Positions 43,122 to 52,376 of a stretch of DNA of 64,000 nucleotides are shown here, piece by piece. This DNA is from Arthrobacter wenxiniae (lineage in GTDB: Bacteria; Actinomycetota; Actinomycetes; Actinomycetales; Micrococcaceae), in the NCBI RefSeq assembly GCF_013376105.1, contig NZ_JAAMFM010000003.1, positions 1 through 64,000 of the forward strand, read 5' to 3'. A program made the position numbers and the translations under genes. The notes under the pieces are model-generated. The model searched no databases. It was not told where the DNA came from and saw only the letters and a list, made by a program, of their open reading frames with translations. Position 1 is the stretch's first letter. The number at the start of each line of letters is the position of its first letter.

Positions 43122-43952
43122 CTATCGCTCCCGGGCGCCGCCCTCCGCGTCCGAGCGCCGTTCCTTGATGAGCTCCTTGGTGCGCACCAGGCGCAGCACC
43201 GTCACGAGCCCCAGCCCGCCGGCCACGTTGAGCAGCACCGTGTACCAGAACCAGCCGAGCCACTGCAGGTAGCCAAAGGGGGCGCCGGCGTGGATGGCCC
43301 CGAAAATCAACAGCGAATCCAGCACGGAGTGAAAGAGCGGCAGGCCCGCGAGCAGGAAACCCCCTCCGACGGCAGCCGCGATCTTCGCCGGCACGGAATC
43401 CGTTCCGTGCTGCATGCGGGTCATGAGGGTTATGGTGCTTCCGCCCAAAATGGCCAGCGCCGCGGTCTGCACCGACAAGGGCGCCATGGCATAGTGCGCC
43501 GCGGCGTCAATGACTGTGTCCCGCCATTCGGGGAAGGCCTGCATGACCAGCCACATGAAGATCCAGCCTCCCACGAGGTTCGCCGCCAAGGTGCCGCCCC
43601 ACAGCTTGAACAGCTGGCCCGGGCGCGCCTCCTTGGCGGCGACGGCGGCGACGGGGACCAGGAACCCCTCCGTGAACAGCTCGCTCTTGGCCAGCAGCAG
43701 CGCGATGAACCCGATGCTGAAGGCAAGCCCGGCCAGGAGCCGGCTGCCGGTCTCATGTTCGACGGCCAGGTAGGCCATGACACCCAGCCCAACCTCAATG
43801 CCGCCAAACAGTCCCGTCACCAGGACCGAGGCCCACGTCCTGTGCAGCCGCTGGGCGCCTTCCTCCACGATGCGGTCAAAGGTGGTTTCCAGCTCCTCCT
43901 CCACCGGGGCGTCATTGTTGCCAAGCTCGCGCCTGCGTTCCTCGTCGTCCAT
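43122..43952 (-). CDS. Formate/nitrite transporter (FNT) family protein
   Basis: 276 residues with six predicted helices. A long acidic N-terminal tail (MDDEERRRELGNNDAPVEEELETTFDRIVEEG) precedes GFIALLLAKSELFTEGFLVPV, LWGGTLAANLVGGWIFMWLV and a third-quarter GLPLFHSVLDSLLIFGAI. The protein forms pentameric channels for formate, nitrite or related small anions; the family member YfdC is closest in outline, with an acidic N-terminus. ATG 43952 selected; the frame to 44723 is an antisense shadow of the MscS gene. Divergent from MscS. Confidence 0.82.
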   Translation of the reverse strand: MDDEERRRELGNNDAPVEEELETTFDRIVEEGAQRLHRTWASVLVTGLFGGIEVGLGVMAYLAVEHETGSRLLAGLAFSIGFIALLLAKSELFTEGFLVPVAAVAAKEARPGQLFKLWGGTLAANLVGGWIFMWLVMQAFPEWRDTVIDAAAHYAMAPLSVQTAALAILGGSTITLMTRMQHGTDSVPAKIAAAVGGGFLLAGLPLFHSVLDSLLIFGAIHAGAPFGYLQWLGWFWYTVLLNVAGGLGLVTVLRLVRTKELIKERRSDAEGGARER

Positions 43953-44079
43953 GGCTCCTCCTCGCCAACAGGGTCCGCCGCCCTGGAGCGCGCCGACACT
44001 TCGATCGATGTGTTTCTGTGCGTCATTCGCCCGGCCGGTCCCAGTTGGACAAACCCCCCGGGTCCTCTGACACGATCGA

Positions 44080-45123
44080 ATGATGGCAGACCTTAACGTA
44101 ATGATTCCACCCATTCTTGCCGTTCTTGCCGCCATCGCGGCCGCGCTGCTGCTCACCACGGTGCTGCGCCACGGCGCCAACCGCGTCTTTCGGAACGTTC
44201 CGGACTTTCGGCGGCGGTCCGCGCAGGCCAAGCTTCCGGTGTTCGGGGTGTTGTCCTTTCTGGGCGTTCGCATTGCAATTTCCGCCACGGTTTCCGGCCA
44301 GCCGTGGTTCCAAGCTGTCGATTTTGTGCTCGTCGCCGGACTCATCGCGGCCCTGTGCTGGCTGGCACTGGCCGCGCTGTCCATCACCGAGCGGCTGGTG
44401 CTGCGTCGCTTCTCCGCCCGCGTCGGCGACAACCGCCGGCTCCGCCGGCTCACCACCCAGGTCACGCTGGGGCGGCGCTTCCTGGCGGCCCTGCTGATCA
44501 CCCTGGCCGTTGCCGGGCTGCTGCTGACCATCCCGGAAGTGCGGGCGCTGGGCACCGGCCTGCTCGCCTCTGCCGGGCTCATCTCGATCGTGGCCGGCCT
44601 GGCCATCCAAAGTTCCCTCTCCAACGTCTTCGCCGGGGTGCAGCTGGCCTTCACCGACGCGATCAGGATTGACGACGTCGTGGTGGTCGAGGGCCTCTGG
44701 GGAAGGATCGAGGAAATCACCATGACCTACGTGGTGGTCCGCGTGTGGGACGAGCGGATGTTGATTCTTCCCTCGACCTACTTCACCACCACGCCCTTTG
44801 AGAACTGGACACGGAACAGCCCCAAGATCATGGGCGCCGTCGAACTGGACCTGGACTGGCACGCTCCCGTGGCAGAGCTTCGCGCCCACCTCGACGACGT
44901 CCTGGCCGCCACCGCGCTCTGGGACGGGCGCACCGGGAAGCTGGAGGTGACCGACGCCGTGGACGGCCTGGTCCGTGTCCGGATTGTGGTCAGCGCCGCC
45001 GACAGCGGTGCCCTCTGGGACCTGCGCTGCCTGGTGCGGGAGTCGATGATGGCGCATGTGCAGCAAAGGCACCAGTCCTCGCTCCCGCGGCAGCGTTGGG
45101 AAATGATCAGCGCCTCAACTTAG
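44080..45123 (+). CDS. MscS-type mechanosensitive channel
   Basis: 347 residues. Four hydrophobic segments, the last being the pore helix GTGLLASAGLISIVAGLAIQSSLSNVFAGVQLAFTDAIRIDDVV, characteristic of MscS (Gly/Ala-packed TM3 followed by the beta domain). The beta/C-terminal part has GRIEEITMTYVVVRVWDERMLILPSTYF. It releases osmolytes upon hypo-osmotic shock. The start has two adjacent ATG codons (44080 and 44083). Convergent with ilvE across a spacer with short imperfect CCAGGAATC duplications. Confidence 0.9.
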   Translation: MMADLNVMIPPILAVLAAIAAALLLTTVLRHGANRVFRNVPDFRRRSAQAKLPVFGVLSFLGVRIAISATVSGQPWFQAVDFVLVAGLIAALCWLALAALSITERLVLRRFSARVGDNRRLRRLTTQVTLGRRFLAALLITLAVAGLLLTIPEVRALGTGLLASAGLISIVAGLAIQSSLSNVFAGVQLAFTDAIRIDDVVVVEGLWGRIEEITMTYVVVRVWDERMLILPSTYFTTTPFENWTRNSPKIMGAVELDLDWHAPVAELRAHLDDVLAATALWDGRTGKLEVTDAVDGLVRVRIVVSAADSGALWDLRCLVRESMMAHVQQRHQSSLPRQRWEMISAST

Positions 45124-45225
45124 CCGCCGGCGGCCGGGCGCCCCGACGGCGCAGGGCGACGTCCCGGCGTTGTGCCTCCAGGAATCAGGAGCCAGGAATC
45201 GGGAACCAGGTAACGAGGACGCGGA

Positions 45226-46335
45226 CTACGCCAGGCGGGTCAGCCAGCCGTGCAGGTCCTCGAGCCCGCCGGTCTGGATGCCCAGGAGCTGCTCGCGGAT
45301 GGCCATGGTGACCTCGCCGGTGCCGGACCCGGGCGACGCGATGGTGCCGTCGGCCGTCTTCAGCTCGCCGATGGGGGTGATCACGGCCGCCGTGCCGCAC
45401 GCGAAGGCCTCGGTGATTTCGCCGGACGCCACGCCTGAGCGCCACTCGTCGATGGTGATCTTGCGTTCCTCGACCTTCATGCCGCGGTCCGCCGCCAGCT
45501 GCATGACCGAGGAGCGGGTGACGCCGTGCAGGATGTGGCCGTTGAGCGCGGGGGTGACCAGGCGGCCATCCTTGAACACGAAGAAGATGTTCATGCCGCC
45601 GAGTTCCTCGATGGCGTTGTCGTTGAACGGGTCCAGGAACAGCACCTGCTTGCAGCCCTGGGCCTCGGCCTCCATCTGCGCGGCCAGGGACGCGGCGTAG
45701 TTGCCGCCGCACTTGGCCTCGCCGGTGCCGCCCTCGCCGGCCCGGGCATACGAGGTGGACAGCCAGATCGAGACGGGCTTGAGCTCGCCGCCGAAGTAGT
45801 TCCCGGCCGGGGAGGCGATGACCCGGTAGGAAACTTCGCGGGCCGGGCGGACACCCAGGAAGGCCTCCGTGGCGATCATGAACGGACGCAGGTACAGGGC
45901 CTCCCCGTCGCCGGAAGGAACCCAGTCCACGTCCGTGGAGACCAGCTGGCGCAGGGATTCGATGAACGTTTCCTCGGGCAGCTCGGGCAGGGCCAGGCGG
46001 CGTGCGGAGGTGTTGAAGCGGGCCGCGTTGGCCTCGGGGCGGAACGTCCACACCGAGCCGTCGGCGTGCCGGTATGCCTTCAGGCCCTCGAAAATCTCCT
46101 GGCCGTAGTGCAGCACGGCGGCCGCGGGGTCCATGGCGATGGGCCCGTACGGCTCAATGCGTGCGTTGCTCCAGCCGCCCTGGCCGTCGGCGCCCACCTT
46201 GTAGTCCACCACGGCGGTGTGGTCGGTGAAGTAGTCGCCAAAGCCGGGGTTCGCCAGAATGGCGCTGCGCTCGGCGGCACTCTTCGGGTTGGCGCTGCGG
46301 TGCTGGGTGAATGCCAGCTGCGCTGTCTGGGTCAT
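45226..46335 (-). CDS. ilvE: Branched-chain amino-acid aminotransferase
   Basis: 369 residues, fold type IV PLP enzyme; GGAGGAAGC directly precedes the ATG. Motifs: [24 protein letters not shown], the Schiff-base Lys region ([36 protein letters not shown]) and LFVFKDG..., [12 protein letters not shown]. It transfers an amino group between glutamate and the 2-keto acids of valine, leucine and isoleucine. It lies downstream of leuB with a 176-bp spacer holding its own promoter region; both are transcribed the same way. Serves the same pathway as leuBCD and ilvBNC. Confidence 0.96.
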   Translation of the reverse strand: MTQTAQLAFTQHRSANPKSAAERSAILANPGFGDYFTDHTAVVDYKVGADGQGGWSNARIEPYGPIAMDPAAAVLHYGQEIFEGLKAYRHADGSVWTFRPEANAARFNTSARRLALPELPEETFIESLRQLVSTDVDWVPSGDGEALYLRPFMIATEAFLGVRPAREVSYRVIASPAGNYFGGELKPVSIWLSTSYARAGEGGTGEAKCGGNYAASLAAQMEAEAQGCKQVLFLDPFNDNAIEELGGMNIFFVFKDGRLVTPALNGHILHGVTRSSVMQLAADRGMKVEERKITIDEWRSGVASGEITEAFACGTAAVITPIGELKTADGTIASPGSGTGEVTMAIREQLLGIQTGGLEDLHGWLTRLA

Positions 46336-46511
46336 GCTTCCTCCACATGGTTGTGCCCGTCGTGGGTGGTGCCAGCCTGGGCGGAGTCTTTGCCGAAAAA
46401 TCCGAACGTTGAATCGTGTTCCTGCGCCGAATGTTTCAGTTACGGTGCATTCACTCTATTGGTTAAGCGTACTCCTGCCCACCCCGCGGAAAGCGCGCCG
46501 GTACGACGCCG

Positions 46512-47564
46512 TTACACGGCCAAGGCGATGGCGTCGCCGATGGCGCCGGTGGGGCGGGGGGACGACGGGCTGCGGGTGGCAATGTCCGCCGCGACGGCCG
46601 CCTCGATGCGGGCCGCGGCCCCCGGGTGGCCCAGATGGTGCAGCAGCAGCGCCGCGGAGAGGATGGCCGCCGTCGGGTCCGCCTTTTGCTGCCCGGCAAT
46701 GTCCGGGGCGGAGCCGTGGACGGGCTCAAACATGGACGGCGCGGTCCGGTCCATGTTGATGTTCCCGGAGGCGGCCAGGCCAATGCCGCCGGTGACGGCC
46801 GCGGCCAGGTCTGTGATGATGTCGCCGAAGAGGTTGTCGGTGACGATCACGTCAAAGCGCCCCGGGTCGGTGACCAGGAAGATCGTGGCAGCGTCCACGT
46901 GCAGGTAGTCCACGCTGACGTCCGGGAATTCGGCGGCGACGGCCTCCACGGTCCGCTTCCACAGGTGCCCGGCGTGGACCAGCACGTTGTGCTTGTGCAC
47001 ATAGGTCAGTTTCTTGCGGGGGCGTTCGCTGGCGCGGCGGAAGCCGTCGCGGACCACCCGCTCCACGCCGTAGGCGGTGTTGACGGAAACCTCCGTGGCA
47101 ACCTCGTGCGGCGTGCCCTTGCGCAGCACCCCGCCGTTGCCGACGTACGGCCCCTCGGTCCCTTCGCGGACCACGACGAAGTCGATGGCGCCGGGCTCAG
47201 CCAACGGCGAGTCAACGCCGTCGTACAGGCGGGACGGGCGCAGGTTGACGTAGTGGTCCAGGGAAAAGCGCAGCTTGAGCAGCAGCTCGCGCTCGATCAG
47301 CCCGGAGGGGATGGCGGTGTCGCCGGGGGCCGCGCCGACCGCGCCGAAGAGGATCGCGTCGTGGCCGCGCAGTGCGTCGATGGTGGCGTCCGTGAGGGTC
47401 TCGCCCGTGGCCAGCCAGTGCTCGGCGCCGAGCTTGTAGTCCGTGATTTTCAGGCCAACGCCTTCGGTGGCGGTGACCTTCTTCAGGACCTTCACGGCCT
47501 CCGCCGTGACCTCGGGGCCGATGCCGTCGCCGGCGATAACTGCAATGTCAATCGATGCGCTCAT
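46512..47564 (-). CDS. leuB: 3-isopropylmalate dehydrogenase
   Basis: 350 residues. Isocitrate/isopropylmalate dehydrogenase fold: [19 protein letters not shown] at the start, [39 protein letters not shown] and the closing [30 protein letters not shown] with the NAD-specificity loop. It oxidatively decarboxylates 3-isopropylmalate to 2-oxoisocaproate, the substrate then aminated by IlvE. Upstream of ilvE in the same direction; the 58 bp to the photolyase gene hold no evident terminator. Confidence 0.97.
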   Translation of the reverse strand: MSASIDIAVIAGDGIGPEVTAEAVKVLKKVTATEGVGLKITDYKLGAEHWLATGETLTDATIDALRGHDAILFGAVGAAPGDTAIPSGLIERELLLKLRFSLDHYVNLRPSRLYDGVDSPLAEPGAIDFVVVREGTEGPYVGNGGVLRKGTPHEVATEVSVNTAYGVERVVRDGFRRASERPRKKLTYVHKHNVLVHAGHLWKRTVEAVAAEFPDVSVDYLHVDAATIFLVTDPGRFDVIVTDNLFGDIITDLAAAVTGGIGLAASGNINMDRTAPSMFEPVHGSAPDIAGQQKADPTAAILSAALLLHHLGHPGAAARIEAAVAADIATRSPSSPRPTGAIGDAIALAV

Positions 47565-47622
47565 GCGTCCACCCTAGCGAAACCATCCACATGATGGGCA
47601 AAGGGTCCCACATTTCGAGACA

Positions 47623-49044
47623 TTATTTGATGGAGGCATATGCGTCCAGGGCGGCCCGGCGGGACTCCTGCAGGTCCACCAGCGGGTCGGGGTAGTCCGG
47701 CGTCAGCAGCTCCGCAACCCAACGGCGGACGTATCTACCGTCCGGGTCAAATTTTTTTGCCTGGGTCTGGGGATTGAAGATTCGGAAGAACGGCGATGCA
47801 TCCGCGCCCGAACCCGCCACCCACTGCCAATTGGCAGGATTGGATGCGGCGTCGGCGTCCACCAGGGTGTCCCAGAACCACTGCTCCCCCACCCGCCAGT
47901 GGATCCCCAGGTTCTTCACCAGGAAGCTGGCCGCCACCATGCGGATCCGGTTGTGCATGAATCCGGTGTGCCACAATTCGCGCTGGCCCGCATCCACCAG
48001 CGGGATCCCGGTGCGCCCGTGCCGCCACGCAGCCAGGTGCCCTGCGGCGGAGCCGGGCTCCGCGCCGGCCGCACCCGCCCCGGCCCCGGCCGGATCCGCC
48101 CCATCCGCGGCGCCGGGCTGGCGCCACGGGAAGCGGTCGAACTGCGGGCGCAGGTTGGCGGTGGCCAGGTCCGGGTGGTGGAAGAGCTGGTGCCAACAAA
48201 ACTCGCGCCATCCCAGCTCCGTGCCGAACACTGCCGGCCCCGGGGATCCCGGCAGCTGGCCGCGCCGTGCCGCGAGCGCGGCCCAGACCTGGAACGGGCT
48301 GAGCTGGCCCCACCGCAGGTAGGGGGACAGGCGGCTGGTGCCTGGCCTGTCCGGCCGGTCGCGCGCCTCGGAGTAGTCGGCGACCGGGCCGTCAAGGAAT
48401 CCCGCCAGGACCCCGTGGCCGGCGGCCGCCGTGGGGATCCACGCCTGCCGCAGGCCGGCTGCCCAGTCCGGGGCGGTGGGCAGCAGCGACCAGTCCCCCA
48501 GCCCGTCGCTGCCCGCCAAGGGTCCGCCGAAGCCGTGTCCGGCGTCGGGCACGCCAAGCGGCGCCCGAAAGTTCCGGTCCGCCAGGGCACGCCAAAACGG
48601 CGTGAACACCTGGTATGGCTTTCCGGCACCGGTGCGGACCGTCCACGGTTCGTGCAGGAGCGAGGCCTGGAAACTTTCGGCGTGGAGTCCGGCACCGGCG
48701 GCCCCCTGCTTGACCGCCGCGTCCACGGCGCGTTCCGGGCCGCCGTAGCGCCGGTTCCAATACACCGCGCCCGCGCCCAATTCCCCGGCCACCGCGGTGA
48801 CCACGTCGGCGCCGGCGCCGCGGCGCAGTATCAGCGGAATGCCCAAGGCTGCCAGTTCGGCCCGCAGGTCCTCCAGCGCGAAGTGCAGCCACCATTTGGC
48901 CGCCCCGCCCAGGGGCCGGATGCCGTCGGATTCCTCATCCAGCACATACAGGGCCGCCGCGGCGCCATCGCCGACGGCGGCCAGCAGCGCGGGGTTGTCC
49001 GCCACGCGCAGGTCGTCCCGAAACCAGACGAGGGAAGCTTTCAT
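47623..49044 (-). CDS. phr: Deoxyribodipyrimidine photolyase
   Basis: 473 residues. N-terminal alpha/beta domain (SLVWFRDDLRVADNPALLAAV) for the antenna cofactor; C-terminal FAD domain with TSRLSPYLRWGQLSP, GWREFCWHQLFHHPDL, then GHLAAWRHGRTGIPLVDAGQRELWHTGFMHNRIRMVAASFLVKNLGIHWRVGEQWFWDTLVDAD, the region holding FAD- and CPD-contacting residues including the Trp triad. It splits cyclobutane pyrimidine dimers in blue light. Location beside the carotenoid cluster is a common light-protection grouping. A Gly/Ala/Pro-rich insertion (AGAGAAGAEPGSAAG) lies in the FAD domain and looks variable. Confidence 0.92.
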   Translation of the reverse strand: MKASLVWFRDDLRVADNPALLAAVGDGAAAALYVLDEESDGIRPLGGAAKWWLHFALEDLRAELAALGIPLILRRGAGADVVTAVAGELGAGAVYWNRRYGGPERAVDAAVKQGAAGAGLHAESFQASLLHEPWTVRTGAGKPYQVFTPFWRALADRNFRAPLGVPDAGHGFGGPLAGSDGLGDWSLLPTAPDWAAGLRQAWIPTAAAGHGVLAGFLDGPVADYSEARDRPDRPGTSRLSPYLRWGQLSPFQVWAALAARRGQLPGSPGPAVFGTELGWREFCWHQLFHHPDLATANLRPQFDRFPWRQPGAADGADPAGAGAGAAGAEPGSAAGHLAAWRHGRTGIPLVDAGQRELWHTGFMHNRIRMVAASFLVKNLGIHWRVGEQWFWDTLVDADAASNPANWQWVAGSGADASPFFRIFNPQTQAKKFDPDGRYVRRWVAELLTPDYPDPLVDLQESRRAALDAYASIK

Positions 49045-49102
49045 GGGTGGGCCTTTCGGTGGGGACGGGTGGCGTCAGGGACGGCGGACGGCACGGGCGG
49101 GT

Positions 49103-49170
49103 GGCGTCAGGGGCGGGTGGCGTCAGGGGCGGGTGGCGTCAGGGGCGGGTGGCGTCAGGGGCGGGTGGCG
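49103..49170. repeat. 16-bp tandem repeats spanning the crtEb stop codon
   Basis: Four perfect copies of GGCGTCAGGGGCGGGT (49103, 49119, 49135, 49151) followed by a partial unit inside the gene; a diverged copy lies at 49069. The unit equals the last codons and TGA stop of crtEb, so the gene end has been copied repeatedly downstream. Confidence 0.92.
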
Positions 49171-50003
49171 AGCCAGATCAGTGTCAGGGTGACGAGGAAG
49201 CCGGTCAGGTAGTTCAGCCACAGGAAGCGTTTCCAGGCGGCGTTGGTCCCGGCCGACGTCGCGTCGGTGACCCCAAGGCAGGGGGCGATGTTGAGCAGGT
49301 AGGGCCCGGCCAGCACGGCCGCAAACGGCGCCGCCGTCCCGAGCATCAGCACCCCGGCGCCGGCGTAGGCGGTGAACGCAAACCAGGCCGTGAACCGGGC
49401 CCCCAGCACCGTGCCGATGGAGGCCAGCCCGCCGTCGCGGTCCGGCACGATGTCCTGCACCGCGCCAAAAGCGTGGCTGGCCATCCCCCAGAGGAAGAAC
49501 GCCCCCAGGAACGCCCAGATGCCGGCCGTGAACGGGGCCTGGGCGAGCGCCAGGCCGTAGACGGCGGGTGAGACAAAGTGCGTGCTGGAGGTCAGCGAGT
49601 CCAGGAACGGGCGCTCCTTGAACCGCGGACCCGGCGCGCTGTAGGCAACCACGGCCAGGAGCGAGACCGCCAGGACAAGGTTCGCCACGGCCCCGCCCTG
49701 CGTGGCGAGCACCACGACGAAGGGGACGGTGGAGACGGCGGCGGCCCACAGGATGGTGCGGTGGTGCCGGCGGTCCAGCACCGCGCCCTCCACCCCGCCC
49801 TTGCGCGCATTGAGCAGGTCGGACTCGTAGTCAAAGACATCGTTGATGCCGTACATGGCCAGGTTGTAAGGCCCCAGGAAGAAAAAGGTTCCCACGGCCC
49901 AGAGCCAGTCGATCCGACCCGTCGCCAGAAAGTAGGCCGCCGCGAACGGGTAGGCCGTGTTGACCCAGGACACAGGCCGGGAGGTCACCAGCAGGTTCTT
50001 CAT
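49155..50003 (-). CDS. crtEb: Lycopene elongase (UbiA-family prenyltransferase, C50 carotenoid)
   Basis: 282 residues, seven to nine membrane helices. UbiA aspartate motifs NDVFDYESD (N54-D62) and DIVPDRDGG. In the Corynebacterium-type pathway CrtEb adds two C5 dimethylallyl units to lycopene to form flavuxanthin, the C50 precursor of decaprenoxanthin. It overlaps crtYf as ATGA and ends the crt operon. The four tandem copies of its last codons downstream do not change the protein. The assignment rests on gene order crtE-B-I-Ye-Yf-Eb as well as on sequence. Confidence 0.88.
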   Translation of the reverse strand: MKNLLVTSRPVSWVNTAYPFAAAYFLATGRIDWLWAVGTFFFLGPYNLAMYGINDVFDYESDLLNARKGGVEGAVLDRRHHRTILWAAAVSTVPFVVVLATQGGAVANLVLAVSLLAVVAYSAPGPRFKERPFLDSLTSSTHFVSPAVYGLALAQAPFTAGIWAFLGAFFLWGMASHAFGAVQDIVPDRDGGLASIGTVLGARFTAWFAFTAYAGAGVLMLGTAAPFAAVLAGPYLLNIAPCLGVTDATSAGTNAAWKRFLWLNYLTGFLVTLTLIWLATRP

Positions 50004-50353
50004 TTGGGCCTTTCCCGGGTGAACAGCAGCCAGAGGCCGGGCAGGAGCAGGGCCGCCGCGGCCGGGTACGCGAAATCCTCGACGGGCGCCAGACCCACAC
50101 GGGCGCCGGCGAGCGCGTGCCCGGCGTAGCCGAACAGCCCCGAGCCGATCATGAGGTTGTCGAAAACGCCCGTCAGGACCACCAGCACCACCAGGGTGGC
50201 GGCGACGCCGGCCACCGGCCGCGAGGTGCCGCGCCCGGGCGTGCCGCGCGCCGGGAGGCCGAGCCTGGGCTTGCCGCGCCGTCGGGCCAGGGCCGCGAGC
50301 AGCACGGCGAGCGCCGGGACCAGGAACAGTGCGTTGAGCTGGGCGTAGTTCAC
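50000..50353 (-). CDS. crtYf: C50 carotenoid epsilon-cyclase subunit
   Basis: 117 residues with about three membrane helices (LNALFLVPALAVLLAALARR, TLVVLVVLTGVFDNLMIGSGLFGY, AYPAAAALLLPGLWLLF). The phrase LTGVFDNLMIGSGLFGY and the ending motif resemble the lycopene-cyclase domain of the heterodimeric CrtYe/CrtYf cyclases of corynebacteria and micrococci. Works with the preceding CrtYe to close both rings of flavuxanthin. GTG 50353 overlaps the crtYe stop as GTGA. The extended frame to 50437 lies in crtYe. Which subunit is called e or f follows the C. glutamicum order. Confidence 0.82.
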   Translation of the reverse strand: MNYAQLNALFLVPALAVLLAALARRRGKPRLGLPARGTPGRGTSRPVAGVAATLVVLVVLTGVFDNLMIGSGLFGYAGHALAGARVGLAPVEDFAYPAAAALLLPGLWLLFTRERPK

Positions 50354-50688
50354 TGGGGTCCCCGCCCGCCGGCCAGCCGTTCCCGGAGCCGCAGCAGGCG
50401 CACCGCGCCGGTAAACAGGATCATGGTCTGGTAGCACAGGAACAGCAGGAAGAAGGCCTCCTCCAGGGGCAGCCCAGGACCCAGCATGACGCCTGTCATG
50501 AGCGGGGACTGCCGGTGCAGGAAGATGCCGGCCGCCAGGGCGGAGATGTCCCAGGCCAGGAAGAACACCGTGCCAAGGAGCAGCACGGCCGCCGCCGGCC
50601 CGGGCCGGGCAAAGAGGAACAGTTTCCAGCGGGCATCAAGCAGGGCCATGCACACGAGCAGGAGCAGCAGGATCAGCAGATAGCTCAT
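50350..50688 (-). CDS. crtYe: C50 carotenoid epsilon-cyclase subunit
   Basis: 112 residues with three membrane segments, beginning MSYLLILLLLLVCMALLDARWKLFLF and containing VFFLAWDISALAAGIFLHRQSP and LPLEEAFFLLFLCYQTMILF. These are the lycopene-cyclase-domain motifs (WD near helix 2, PLEE at helix 3). Heterodimeric partner of CrtYf. ATG 50688 overlaps the crtI stop as ATGA. Short length agrees with the split cyclase of Gram-positive C50 pathways and not with fused CrtY. Confidence 0.82.
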   Translation of the reverse strand: MSYLLILLLLLVCMALLDARWKLFLFARPGPAAAVLLLGTVFFLAWDISALAAGIFLHRQSPLMTGVMLGPGLPLEEAFFLLFLCYQTMILFTGAVRLLRLRERLAGGRGPQ

Positions 50689-52376
50689 GCGGCGCCCGCC
50701 GCCACGGCGCCCGCGGACGCGGCCACACCGGGCTCCGGCAGCGGCCCCGCCGAGCGGTCGCCCCTGACGGCCTTGAGGACGATCTCGGCGCTGATCATGC
50801 ACAGCGGCACGCCGATGCCCGGACGCACGGAACTGCCGGCATAAAACAGCCCCTCCACCTTGGCATTGCCGTTGCCCGGGCGCAGGAAGGCGCTCTGCCG
50901 CAACGTGTGCGCCAGGCCCAGCGCGCTGCCGCGCCACGCGTTGACGTCGTCCTGAAAATCCGCCGGGCCGTAGCTGCGCCGCACCGTGATGCGCTCGGCG
51001 AGGTCCGGCGTCCCCGTCCAGGCGGCGAGCTGGGCGATGGCGGCGTCGGCGACCCTCTCCACCACCGGCGAGCCGCCGCCGTCGGGCCCGCCCTTGCCCC
51101 ATGACGGGAGGGCCGGGGCGGGGATCAGCAGGAACAGGTTCTCGCCGCCGGCCGGGGCCACCGTGGCGTCCGTGGCACTGGGGCGGCAGACGTAGATGGA
51201 GGTGGTGTCCGCCAGGTCCCGGCCGTCCGCGATGCGGGCAAAATTGTCCTGCCAGTCGTCGGTGAACAGCAGGTTGTGGTGGGCCAGCCGCGGCAGTCCG
51301 CCCCGGACGCCCAGGCAGAGCAGGACCGCGCTGATGCCGGGGTCCGCCCGCCGCCACTTCCTCGCCGGCTGCGTGCGGAGCGCCTCCGGCAGCAGGGCCG
51401 TCTCCACGTGGTGCAGGTCCGCCGCCCCCACCACGATGCGTGCCGGCGTGCGCTGTTCGACCCCGGCCGCGTCCACCCAGGCGACGGCCTCGCACCGGGC
51501 GCGCTTGCCGGCCGGGCCGGTCACGATGCGCGTGGCGGTGGCCCCCGTGACGATGGTGACCCCCGCCCGGCGGACCACCCGCTCCAAGGCGTCGACGACG
51601 GCGGCAAAACCGCCCTGCGGGTACAGCACGCCGTCCTGGAGGTCCAGATGGCTCATCAGGTGGTAGAGCGCCGGCGCCTTGTAGGGGCTGGTCCCCAGGA
51701 ACACGGCCGGGTAGCCCAGGATCTTTTGCTGCAGCGGGTTCGGGAACCGGGAGGCCACGAAGGAGTGCAGGGACCGGGTCAGCAGTTGCGCCAGCCGCGG
51801 CGCCTGGCGCAGGACGGCCGGCGCGGCCAGGCCGCGCAGCGTGCCGAACGGGTCGTACAGGAAGTGCCTTTTGGCCAGCGTGTAGGCCAGTTTGGCGGAG
51901 TCGAGGTAGCCGTCCAGCCGCTCCCCCGACCCCCGCTCGAGGGAGTCGAACAGGTCCCGGGCCGCCGCGCGTCCGGTGTGGACGTCGACGGGGGCCTCCG
52001 TCCCCGCGTCCCAGAGCCGGTAGGCGGGGTCCAGGCGGGTCAGCTCGAGCTCGGCGGCGGCGCTGGTGCCCATCATCGCGAACCAGTGGTCGATCACCTC
52101 CGGCATCAGGTACCAGGACGGGCCGGTGTCAAAGGTGAAGCCGCCCTGTTCCCAGCGGCCGGCCCTCCCGCCCAGGACGGCCTGCTTTTCCAGCACCGTC
52201 ACGGCGTGGCCGTCCCGGGCCAGCAGGCCGGCGGCGGCCAGCCCGGAGATGCCCCCTCCGATGACGACGCACTCCGTGGAATCGGGCTGCTGCCACGGCA
52301 TGCCCCTTGCCGCCCTGCGGGAGGTCAAGCCGGCGTAGGGCAGCGCCCGCCGGAGCAGTTGCAGGCGCCGGTTCAT
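50685..52376 (-). CDS. crtI: Phytoene desaturase
   Basis: 563 residues. FAD motif VVIGGGISGLAAAGLLARDGHAVTVLEKQAVLGGRAG near the start, FTFDTGPSWYLMPEV, and the C-terminal carotenoid-binding end YAGSSVRPGIGVPLCMISAEIVLKAV. It converts phytoene to lycopene in four steps. ATG 52376 overlaps the crtB stop; a start at the internal MPWQQPDS (about residue 26) would give a shorter N-terminus. The C-terminus carries an Ala/Gly-rich tail (GVAASAGAVAAGAA) likely dispensable. Coupled to crtYe downstream. Confidence 0.92.
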   Translation of the reverse strand: MNRRLQLLRRALPYAGLTSRRAARGMPWQQPDSTECVVIGGGISGLAAAGLLARDGHAVTVLEKQAVLGGRAGRWEQGGFTFDTGPSWYLMPEVIDHWFAMMGTSAAAELELTRLDPAYRLWDAGTEAPVDVHTGRAAARDLFDSLERGSGERLDGYLDSAKLAYTLAKRHFLYDPFGTLRGLAAPAVLRQAPRLAQLLTRSLHSFVASRFPNPLQQKILGYPAVFLGTSPYKAPALYHLMSHLDLQDGVLYPQGGFAAVVDALERVVRRAGVTIVTGATATRIVTGPAGKRARCEAVAWVDAAGVEQRTPARIVVGAADLHHVETALLPEALRTQPARKWRRADPGISAVLLCLGVRGGLPRLAHHNLLFTDDWQDNFARIADGRDLADTTSIYVCRPSATDATVAPAGGENLFLLIPAPALPSWGKGGPDGGGSPVVERVADAAIAQLAAWTGTPDLAERITVRRSYGPADFQDDVNAWRGSALGLAHTLRQSAFLRPGNGNAKVEGLFYAGSSVRPGIGVPLCMISAEIVLKAVRGDRSAGPLPEPGVAASAGAVAAGAA

